Below, piece after piece: positions 1 through 11,330 of a stretch of DNA of 64,000 nucleotides. A model generated the notes under the pieces. It saw only the letters and a program-made list of their open reading frames with translations, was not told where the DNA came from and did not search any database. Made by a program: the position numbers and the translations under genes. Origin of the DNA: Ascidia mentula (taxonomy: Eukaryota; Chordata; Ascidiacea; Phlebobranchia; Ascidiidae); the NCBI GenBank assembly GCA_947561715.1, contig OX387198.1, positions 6,014,001 through 6,078,000 on the forward strand, written 5' to 3'. Each line of letters starts with the position of its first letter. Position 1 is the first letter of the stretch.

Positions 1-3000
1 AGCCTAGTCCGAAACGAGCTGTAAAAACCGAATTCGCGTATGTCTTTTAGTTTTTAATTCCTGGGCGAAAACGCACGTTTTGAACTACGACGCTCGGTTT
101 TGGCGGATTTAACTAAATTTGCCACTTGTCCGCCTGCTAATTAAACATTTTTAAGTTTAGCGACTTGATATTTTACACACAAATATTACAGCCTAGTCCG
201 AAACGAGCTGTAAAAACCGAATTTGCCTATGTCTTTTAGTTTTTAATTCCTGGGCGAAAAGGCATGTTTCAAACTCTATCGGGCTAGGGTTCGGCGGATT
301 TAACTAATTTTGCCACTTGTCCGCCTGCTATTTAAACATTTTTAAATCAAGCGACTTGATATTTTACACACATATATTAGAGCCTAGTCCGAAACGATCT
401 GTAAAAACCGAATTTGCCTATGTCTTTTAGTTTTTAATTCCCGGTCGAAAACGCTCGTTTTGAACTACGACGCTCGGTTTTGGCGGATTTAACTAAATTT
501 GCCACTTGTCCGCCTGCTAATTAAACATTTTTAAGTTTAGCGACTTGATATTTTACACACAAATATTACAGCCTAGTCCGAAACGAGCTGTAAAAACCGA
601 ATTTGCCTATGTCTTTTAGTTTTTAATTCCTGGGCGAAAACGCATGTTTCAAACTCTATCGGGCTAGGGTTCGGCGGATTTAACTAATTTTGCCACTTGT
701 CCGCCTGCTATTTAAACATTTTTAAATCAAGCGACTTGATTTTTTTAAAACATATATTACAGCCTAGTCCGAAACAAGCTGTAAAAACCGAATTCGCGTA
801 TGTCTTTTAGTTTTTAATTCCTGGGCGAAAACGCACGTTTTAAACTACGACGCTCGGTTTGGGCGGATTTAACTAAATTTGCCACTTGTCCGCCTGCTAA
901 TTAAACATTTTTAAGTTTAGCGACTTGATATTTTACACACAAATATTACAGCCTAGTCCGAAACGAGCTGTAAAAACCGAATTCGCGTATGTCTTTTAGT
1001 TTTTAATTCCTGGGCGAAAACGCTCGTTTTAAACTACGACGCTCGGTTTGGGCGGATTTAACTAAATTTGCCACTTGTCCGCCTGCTATTTAAACATTTT
1101 TAAATCAAGCGACTTGATATTTTACACACATATATTAGAGCCTAGTCCGAAACGATCTGTAAAAACCAAATTCGCGTTTGTCTTTTAGTTTTTAATTCCT
1201 GGGCGAAAAGGCATGTTTCAAACTCTATCGGGCTAAGGTTCGGCGGATTTAACTAATTTTGCCAGTTGTCCGCCTGCTATTTAAACATTTTTAAATCAAG
1301 CGACTTGATATTTTACACACATATATTACAGCCTAGTCCGAAACGAGCTGTAAAAACCGAATTCGCGTATGTCTTTTAGTTTTTAATTCCTGGGCGAAAA
1401 GGCATGTTTCAAACTCTATCGGGCTAGGGTTCGGCGGATTTAACTAATTTTGCCAGTTGTCCACCTGCTATTTAAACATTTTTAAATCAAGCGACTTGAT
1501 ATTTTTTACACATATATTACAGCCTAGTCCAAAACGAGCTGTAAAAACCGAATTCGCGTATGTCTTTTAGTTTTTAATTCCTGGGCGAAAAGGCATGTTT
1601 CAAACTCTATCGGGCTAGGGTTCGGCGGATTTAACTAATTTTGCCAGTTGTCCGCCTGCTATTTAAATATTTTTAAATCAAGCGGCTTGATTTTTTTTAA
1701 ACATATATTACAGCCTAGTCCGAAACGAGCTGTAAAAACCGAATTCGCGTATGTCTTTTAGTTTTTAATTCCTGGGCGAAAACGCACGTTTTGAACTACG
1801 ACGCTCGGTTTTGGCGGATTTAACTAAATTTGCCACTTGTCCGCCTGCTAATTAAACATTTTTAAGTTTAGCGACTTGATATTTTACACACAAATATTAC
1901 AGCCTAGTCCGAAACGAGCTGTAAAAACCGAATTTGCCTATGTCTTTTAGTTTTTAATTCCTGGGCGAAAACGCATGTTTCAAACTCGATCGGGCTAGGG
2001 TTCGGCGGATTTAACTAAATTTGCCACTTGTCCGCCTGCTATTTAAACATTTTTAAATCAAGCGACTTGATATTTTACACACATATATTAGAGCCTAGTC
2101 CGAAACGATCTGTAAAAACCGAATTTGCCTATGTCTTTTAGTTTTTAATTCCCGGTCGAAAACGCACGTTTTAAACTACGACGCTCGGTTTGGGCGGATT
2201 TAACTAAATTTGCCACTTGTCCGCCTGCTAATTAAACATTTTTAAGTTTAGCGACTTGATATTTTACACACAAATATTACAGCCTAGTCCGAAACGAGCT
2301 GTAAAAACCGAATTCGCGTATGTCTTTTAGTTTTTAATTCCTGAGCGAAAACGCATGTTTCAAACTCTATCGGGCTAGGGTTCGGCGGATTTAACTAAAT
2401 TTGCCACTTGCCCGCCTGCTATTTAAACATTTTTAAATCAAGTGACTTGATAATTTACACACATATTTTACAGCCTAGTCCGAAACGAGCTGTAAAAACC
2501 GAATTTGCCTATGTCTTTTAGTTTTTAATTCCCGGTCGAAAACGCACGTTTTAAACTACGACGCTCGGTTTGGGCGGATTTAACTAAATTTGCCACTTGT
2601 CCGCCTGCTAATTAAACATTTTTAAGTTTAGCGACTTGATATTTTACACACAAATATTACAGCCTAGTCCGAAACGAGCTGTAAAAACCGAATTCGCGTA
2701 TGTCTTTTAGTTTTTAATTCCTGAGCGAAAACGCATGTTTCAAACTCTATCGGGCTAGGGTTCGGCGGATTTAACTAAATTTGCCACTTGTCCGCCTGCT
2801 ATTTAAACATTTTTAAATCAAGCGGCTTGATTTTTTTTAAACAGATATTACAGCCTAGTCCGAAACGAGCTGTAAAAACCGAATTCGCGTATGTCTTTTA
2901 GTTTTTAATTCCTGGGCGAAAACGCACGTTTTGAACTACGACGCTCGGTTTGGGCGGATTTAACTAAATTTGCCACTTGTCCGCCTGCTAATTAAACATT

Positions 3001-6000
3001 TTTAAGTTTAGCGACTTGATATTTTACACACAAATATTACAGCCTAGTCCGAAACGAGCTGTAAAAACCGAATTCGCGTATGTCTTTTAGTTTTTAATTC
3101 CTGGGCGAAAAGGCATGTTTCAAACTCTATCGGGCTAGGATTCGGCGGATTTAACTAAATTTGCCACTTGTCCGCCTGCTATTTAAACATTTTTAAATCA
3201 AGCGACTTGATATTTTACACACATATATTAGAGCCTAGTCCGAAACGATCTGTCAAAACCAAATTCGCGTTTGTCTTTTAGTTTTTAATTCCTGGGCGAA
3301 AAGGCATGTTTCAAACTCTATCGGGCTAAGGTTCGGCGGATTTAACTAATTTTGCCAGTTGTCCGCCTGCTATTTAAACATTTTTAAATCAAGCGACTTG
3401 ATATTTTACACACATATATTACAGCCTAGTCCGAAACGAGCTGTAAAAACCGAATTCGCGTATGTCTTTTAGTTTTTAATTCCTGGGCGAAAAGGCATGT
3501 TTCAAACTCTATCGGGCTAGGGTTCGGCGGATTTAACTAATTTTGCCAGTTGTCCACCTGCTATTTAAACATTTTTGAATCAAGCGACTTGATATTTTTT
3601 ACACATATATTACAGCCTAGTCCAAAACGAGCTGTAAAAGCCGAATTCGCGTATGTCTTTTAGTTTTTAATTCCTGGGCGAAAAGGCATGTTTCAAACTC
3701 TATCGGGCTAGGGTTCGGCGGATTTAACTAATTTTGCCAGTTGTCCGCCTGCTATTTAAACATTTTGAAATCAAGCGACTTGATTTTTTTTAAACATATA
3801 TTACAGCCTAGTCCGAAACGAGCTGTAAAAACCGAATTCGCGTATGTCTTTTAGTTTTTAATTCCTGGGCGAAAACGCACGTTTTAAACTACGACGCTCG
3901 GTTTGGGCGGATTTAACTAAATTTGCCACTTGTCCGCCTGCTAATTAAACATTTTTAAGTTTAGCGACTTGATATTTTACACACAAATATTACAGCCTAG
4001 TCCGAAACGAGCTGTAAAAACCGAATTCGCGTATGTCTTTTAGTTTTTAATTCCTGGGCGAAAAGGCATGTTTCAAACTCTATCGTGCTAGGGTTCGGCG
4101 GATTTAACTAATTTTGCCAGTTGTCCGCCTGCTATTTAAACATTTTTAAATCTAGTGACTTGATATTTTTTACACATATATTACAGCCTAGTCCGAAACG
4201 AGCTGTAAAAACCGAATTCGCGTATGTCTTTTAGTTTTTGATTCCTGGGCGAAAAGGCATGTTTCAAACTCTATCGGGCTAGGGTTCGGCGGATTTAACT
4301 AATTTTGCCAGTTGTCCGCCTGCTATTTAAACATTTTTAAATCTAGCGACTTGATATTTTTTACACATATATTACAGCCTAGTCCGAAACGAGCTGTAAA
4401 AACCGAATTCGCGTATGTCTTTTAGTTTTTGATTCCTGGGCGAAAAGGCATGTTTCAAACTCTATCGGGCTAGGGTTCGGCGGATTTAACTAAATTTGCC
4501 ACTTGTCCGCCTGCTATTTAAACATTTTTAAATCAAGCGGCTTGATTTTTTTTAAACAGATATTACAGCCTAGTCCGAAACGAGCTGTAAAAACCGAATT
4601 CGCGTATGTCTTTTAGTTTTTAATTCCTGGGCGAAAACGCACGTTTTGAACTACGACGCTCGGTTTGGGCGGATTTAACTAAATTTGCCACTTGTCCGCC
4701 TGCTAATTAAACATTTTTAAGTTTAGCGACTTGATATTTTACACACAAATATTACAGCCTAGTCCGAAACGAGCTGTAAAAACCGAATTCGCGTATGTCT
4801 TTTAGTTTTTAATTCCTGGGCGAAAAGGCATGTTTCAAACTCTATCGGGCTAGGGTTCGGCGGATTTAACTAAATTTGCCACTTGTCCGCCTGCTATTTA
4901 AACATTTTTAAATCAAGCGACTTGATATTTTACACACATATATTAGAGCCTAGTCCGAAACGATCTGTCAAAACCAAATTCGCGTTTGTCTTTTAGTTTT
5001 TAATTCCTGGGCGAAAAGGCATGTTTCAAACTCTATCGGGCTAAGGTTCGGCGGATTTAACTAATTTTGCCAGTTGTCCGCCTGCTATTTAAACATTTTT
5101 AAATCAAGCGACTTGATATTTTACACACATATATTACAGCCTAGTCCGAAACGAGCTGTAAAAACCGAATTCGCGTATGTCTTTTAGTTTTTGATTCCTG
5201 GGCGAAAAGGCATGTTTCAAACTCTATCGGGCTAGGGTTCGGCGGATTTAACTAAATTTGCCACTTGTCCGCCTGCTATTTAAACATTTTTAAATCAAGC
5301 GGCTTGATTTTTTTTAAACAGATATTACAGCCTAGTCCGAAACGAGCTGTAAAAACCGAATTCGCGTATGTCTTTTAGTTTTTAATTCCTGGGCGAAAAC
5401 GCACGTTTTGAACTACGACGCTCGGTTTGGGCGGATTTAACTAAATTTGCCACTTGTCCGCCTGCTAATTAAACATTTTTAAGTTTAGCGACTTGATATT
5501 TTACACACAAATATTACAGCCTAGTCCGAAACGAGCTGTAAAAACCGAATTCGCGTATGTCTTTTAGTTTTTAATTCCTGGGCGAAAAGGCATGTTTCAA
5601 ACTCTATCGGGCTAGGGTTCGGCGGATTTAACTAAATTTGCCACTTGTCCGCCTGCTATTTAAACATTTTTAAATCAAGCGACTTGATATTTTACACACA
5701 TATATTAGAGCCTAGTCCGAAACGATCTGTCAAAACCAAATTCGCGTTTGTCTTTTAGTTTTTAATTCCTGGGCGAAAAGGCATGTTTCAAACTCTATCG
5801 GGCTAAGGTTCGGCGGATTTAACTAATTTTGCCAGTTGTCCGCCTGCTATTTAAACATTTTTAAATCAAGCGACTTGATATTTTACACACATATATTACA
5901 GCCTAGTCCGAAACGAGCTGTAAAAACCGAATTCGCGTATGTCTTTTAGTTTTTAATTCCTGGGCGAAAAGGCATGTTTCAAACTCTATCGGGCTAGGGT

Positions 6001-9000
6001 TCGGCGGATTTAACTAATTTTGCCAGTTGTCCACCTGCTATTTAAACATTTTTGAATCAAGCGACTTGATATTTTTTACACATATATTACAGCCTAGTCC
6101 AAAACGAGCTGTAAAAGCCGAATTCGCGTATGTCTTTTAGTTTTTAATTCCTGGGCGAAAAGGCATGTTTCAAACTCTATCGGGCTAGGGTTCGGCGGAT
6201 TTAACTAATTTTGCCAGTTGTCCGCCTGCTATTTAAACATTTTGAAATCAAGCGACTTGATTTTTTTTAAACATATATTACAGCCTAGTCCGAAACGAGC
6301 TGTAAAAACCGAATTCGCGTATGTCTTTTAGTTTTTAATTCCTGGGCGAAAACGCACGTTTTAAACTACGACGCTCGGTTTGGGCGGATTTAACTAAATT
6401 TGCCACTTGTCCGCCTGCTAATTAAACATTTTTAAGTTTAGCGACTTGATATTTTACACACAAATATTACAGCCTAGTCCGAAACGAGCTGTAAAAACCG
6501 AATTCGCGTATGTCTTTTAGTTTTTAATTCCTGGGCGAAAAGGCATGTTTCAAACTCTATCGTGCTAGGGTTCGGCGGATTTAACTAATTTTGCCAGTTG
6601 TCCGCCTGCTATTTAAACATTTTTAAATCAAGCGACTTGATATTTTTTACACATATATTAGAGCCTAGTCCGAATCGAGCTGTAAAAACCAAATTCGCGT
6701 ATGTCTTTTAGTTTTTAATTCCTGGGCGAAAAGGCATGTTTCAAACTCTATCGGGCTAGGGTTCGGCGGATTTAACTAAATTTGCCACTTGCCCGCCTGC
6801 TATTTAAACATTTTTAAATCAAGTGACTTGATATTTTACAAACATATTTTACAGCCTAGTCCGAAACGAGCTGTAAAAACCGAATTTGCCTATGTCTTTT
6901 AGTTTTTAATTCCCGGTCGAAAACGCACGTTTTAAACTACGACGCTCGGTTTGGGCGGATTTAACTAAATTTGCCACTTGTCCGCCTGCTAATTAAACAT
7001 TTTTAAGTTTAGCGACTTGATATTTTACACACAAATATTACAGCCTAGTCCGAAACGAGCTGTAAAAACCGAATTCGCGTATGTCTTTTAGTTTTTAATT
7101 CCTGAGCGAAAATGCATGTTTCAAACTCTATCGGGCTAGGGTTCGGCGGATTTAACTAAATTTGCCACTTGTCCGCCTGCTATTTAAACATTTTTAAATC
7201 AAGCGACTTGATATTTTACACACATATATTACAGCCTAGTCCGAAACGAGCTGTAAAAACCAAATTCGCGTATGTCTTTTAGTTTTTGATTCCTGGGCGA
7301 AAAGGCATGTTTCAAACTCTATCGGGCTAGGGTTCGGCGGATTTAACTAATTTTGCCAGTTGTCCGCCTGCTATTTAAACATTTTTAAATCAAGCGACTT
7401 GATATTTTTTACACATATATTACAGCCTAGTCCGAAACGAGCTGTAAAAACCAAATTCGCGTATGTCTTTTAGTTTTTAATTCCTGGGCGAAAAGGCATG
7501 TTTCAAACTCTATCGGGCTAGGGTTCGGCGGATTTAACTAATTTTGCCAGTTGTCCGCCTGCTATTTAAACATTTTTAAATCAAGCGACTTGATATTTTT
7601 TACACATATATTACAGCCTAGTCCGAAACGAGCTGTAAAAACCGAATTCGCGTATGTCTTTTAGTTTTTGATTCCTGGGCGAAAAGGCATGTTTCAAACT
7701 CTATCGGGCTAGGGTTCGGCGGATTTAACTAATTTTGCCAGTTGTCCGCCTGCTATTTAAACATTTTTAAATCAAGCGACTTGATATTTTTTACACATAT
7801 ATTACAGCCTAGTCCGAAACGAGCTGTAAAATCCGAATTCGCGTATGTCTTTTAGTTTTTAATTCCTGGGCGAAAAGGCATGTTTCAAACTCTATCGGGC
7901 TAGGGTTCGGCGGATTTAACTAATTTTGCCAGTTGTCCGCCTGCTATTTAAACATTTTTAAATCAAGCGACTTGATATTTTACACACATATATTAGAGCC
8001 TAGTCCGAAACGAGCTGTAAAAACCAAATTCGCGTATGTCTTTTAGTTTTTGATTCCTGGGCGAAAAGGCATGTTTCAAACTCTATCGGGCTAGGGTTCG
8101 GCGGATTTAACTAATTTTGCCAGTTGTCCGCCTGCTATTTAAACATTTTTAAATCAAGCGACTTGATATTTTTTACACATATATTACAGCCTAGTCCGAA
8201 ACGAGCTGTAAAAACCAAATTCGCGTATGTCTTTTAGTTTTTAATTCCTGGGCGAAAAGGCATGTTTCAAACTCTATCGGGCTAGGGTTCGGCGGATTTA
8301 ACTAATTTTGCCAGTTGTCCGCCTGCTATTTAAACATTTTGAAATCAAGCGACTTGATATTTTACACACATATATTACAGCTTAGTCCGAAACGAGCTGT
8401 AAAAACCGAATTCGCGTATGTCTTTTAGTTTTTAATTCCTGGGCGAAAACGCACGTTTTAAACTACGACGCTCGGTTTGGGCGGATTTAACTAAATTTGC
8501 CACTTGTCCGCCTGCTAATTAAACATTTTTAAGTTTAGCGACTTGATATTTTACACACAAATATTACAGCCTAGTCCGAAACGAGCTGTAAAAACCGAAT
8601 TCGCGTATGTCGTTTAGTTTTTAATTCCTGGGCGAAAACGCATGTTTCAAACTCTATCGGGCTAGGGTTCGGCGGATTTAACTAATTTTGCCAGTTGTCC
8701 GCCTGCTATTTAAACATTTTTAAATCAAGCGACTTGATATTTTACACACATATATTACAGCCTAGTCCGAAACGAGCTGTAAAAACCGAATTCGCGTATG
8801 TCTTTTAGTTTTTAATTCCTGGGCGAAAAGGCATGTTTCAAACTCTATCGGGCTAGGGTTCGGCGGATTTAACTAATGTTGCCAGTTGTCCACCTGCTAT
8901 TTAAACATTTTTGAATCAAGCGACTTGATATTTTTTACACATATATTACAGCCTAGTCCAAAACGAGCTGTAAAAACCGAATTCGCGTATGTCTTTTAGT

Positions 9001-10080
9001 TTTTAATTCCTGGGCGAAAAGGCATGTTTCAAACTCTATCGGGCTAGGGTTCGGCGGATTTAACTAATTTTGCCAGTTGTCCGCCTGCTATTTAAACATT
9101 TTTAAATCAAGCGACTTGATATTTTTTACACATATATTAGAGCCTAGTCCGAAACGAGCTGTAAAAACCAAATTCGCGTATGTCTTTTAGTTTTTAATTC
9201 CTGGGCGAAAAGGCATGTTTCAAACTCTATCGGGCTAGGGTTCGGCGGATTTAACTAAATTTGCCAGTTGTCCGCCTGCTATTTAAACATTTTTAAATCA
9301 AGTGACTTGATATTTTACACACATATTTTACAGCCTAGTCCGAAACGAGCTGTAAAAAACGAATTTGCCTATGTCTTTTAGTTTTTAATTCCCGGTCGAA
9401 AACGCACGTTTTAAACTACGACGCTCGGTTTGGGCGGATTTAACTAAATTTGCCACTTGTCCGCCTGCTAATTAAACATTTTTAAGTTTAGCGACTTGAT
9501 ATTTTACACACAAATATTACAGCCTAATCCGAAACGATCTGTATAAACCGAATTCGCGTATGTCTTTTAGTTTTTAATTCCTGGGCGAAAAGGCATGTTT
9601 CAAACTCTATCGGGCTAGGGTTCGGCGGATTTAACTAATTTTGCCAGTTGTCCGCCTGCTATTTAAACATTTTTAAATCAAGCGACTTGATATTTTGCAC
9701 ACATATATTACAGCCTAGTCCGAAAAGAGCTGTGAAAACCGAATTCGCGTATGTCTTTTAGTTTTTAATTCCTGGGCGAAAACGCATGTTTCAAACTATA
9801 TCGGGCTAGGGTTCGGTGGATTTAACTAAATTTGCCACTTGTCCGCCTGCTATTTGAACATTTTTAAATTTAGCGACTTGATATTTTACACACATATATT
9901 AGAGCCTAGTCGGAAAGGCGCTGTGAAAACCAAATTCGCGTATGTCTTTTAGTTTTTAATTCCTGGGCGAAAACGCATGTTTTAAACTATGGCGCCATAG
10001 TTGAGCGGATTTAACTAATTTTGCCACTTGTCCGCCTGCTATTTTGACATTTTCAATTCATGGCAATTGATATTTTGCAC
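1..10080 (+). repeat. Left satellite array, ~190-bp monomer
   Basis: About 53 head-to-tail monomers of 189-191 bp, each starting near AGCCTAGTCCGAAACGAGCT. The array begins before the window. Two monomer types are mixed, often alternating: one carries CTACGACGCTCGGTTT and CTAATTAAACATTTTTAAGTTTAGCG, the other CTCTATCGGGCTAGGGTTCGG and CTATTTAAACATTTTTAAATCAAGCG. Marker variants recur at multiples of the monomer: TGTCAAAACC is at 3251, 4966 and 5728, spacings of 9 and 4 monomers. No open reading frame of note is present. Seen directly; the function is unknown. Confidence 0.97.
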
Positions 10081-10290
10081 CAAAATACTAAATGCCACTA
10101 CAAAACGGGCAGTGAAAACCAAATTAGCTTATGTCCTGTATTTTTTTATTTCTGGGCGAAAACGCATATTTGAAACGGTGGTTGCTAAGGTATGATGTCC
10201 ACTGTGAAATTCTAATGGTTGGCCAACTTTGCTATATTTTTTGAAATCAATTGAGACATGAAGATTTAAACACAAATTGTTTTTCCCGCT
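10081..10290 (+). repeat. Degenerate edge monomer of the left satellite
   Basis: The last monomer or so of the left array decays toward the centre. It keeps pieces such as GTGAAAACCAAATTAGCTTA and CTGGGCGAAAACGCATATTT. Its reverse complement resembles the first monomers of the right array at 14.3-15.3 kb more than the bulk of the left array, as expected if the innermost copies on both sides are an older layer. Confidence 0.75.
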
Positions 10291-10756
10291 ATGGTCACAA
10301 CAGTGAGTGACGGTTCAAAGGCATTCGCAAACGAATTTTGTTTCGAAAACAAATTTTGTTTCTCACTATGTACAACATAGTGAGTAACTTACCAAAGGCC
10401 TTTGTAAACGAATTTTGTTTCGAAAACAAATTTTGTTTCCCGCTATGCGCAACATAGAGAGTAACTTACCAAAGGCATTTGTAAACGAATTTTGTTTCGA
10501 AAACAAATTTTGTTTCCCACCATGTACAACATAGTGAGTAACTTACCAAAGGCCTCTGTAAACGGATTTTGTTTTGAAAACAAATTTTGTTTTATACTAT
10601 GTACAACATAGTGAGTGACTTGCGAAAAGTATTTGTAAACGAATTTTGTTTCGAAAACAAATTTTGTTTCATACTATGTACAACATAGTGAGTGACTTGC
10701 GAAAAGTATTTGTGAACGAATTTTGTTTCGAAAACAAATTTTGATTCATGCTATAT
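10291..10756 (+). repeat. Six 77-bp tandem repeats
   Basis: The block ACGAATTTTGTTTCGAAAAC starts at 10331, 10408, 10485, 10562 (one substitution), 10639 and 10716, an exact 77-bp spacing. Each copy holds a near-palindrome, AATTTTGTTTCGAAAACAAATT, and the conserved phrase TACAACATAGTGAGT. It sits just inside the left satellite. Confidence 0.95.
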
Positions 10757-11230
10757 TAACGATGCTTTTATGCAACTTTTTGCATCTTTGAACAGATCTT
10801 TGAGTTTTCACAGAATATAGGTATATAGACGTATATAGCCGTAACCTACAATTACTGAGGCGTTTGAACTTGACGTAAGTCAAAAAACATTTTGCTTCAA
10901 TATATGCCGTACTTATTTACTCGTATTTCACACAGTGTTTGTTTCGTATGATAGTGGAAGAAAATCTAGTGTGTTTTGGATTAATTCCTGTGACATGTCC
11001 CAACGGATTTAGTTTGATAAATTAATTGTTAAAGATTTTGGAACAGTCCTTTATATCCCCGGCCCCACTATTTCACGTTTGAACCCACATTGTCCAATTT
11101 ATCCGATAGTGTTGATTCAAATAGCTCTGTAGACACCTGAAAAAATGGCATTTTTATTCCCTAATATGTTACTGCACGTTTGCGTAACGCTTCGAATTTC
11201 AAATATGGCCCTCTACCCCATCATGTGGCT
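10757..11230. other. Unique AT-rich spacer at the palindrome centre
   Basis: About 470 bp of non-repetitive sequence between the 77-bp repeats and the inverted 77-bp-like fragment. Only short incidental reading frames occur and I recognise no gene. Confidence 0.6.
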
Positions 11231-11330
11231 GGAAGTCGACCAACAAATTTTGTTCACAAAATTCGTTTACAAAATTCGTTTACAAAATTCCAATTTTGTT
11301 TCCCACCATTACATAGGAAAAAAATTTCGT
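11231..11330 (-). repeat. Inverted fragment of the 77-bp repeat
   Basis: It contains two copies of ACAAAATTCGTTTAC and one AACAAATTTTGTT, which match the reverse complement of the 77-bp unit. This places an inner inverted repeat around the unique spacer. Confidence 0.6.

Noticed and set aside
1..10080. CRISPR-like array
   Set aside because: The units are contiguous 190-bp satellite monomers with no spacers; the window is eukaryotic.
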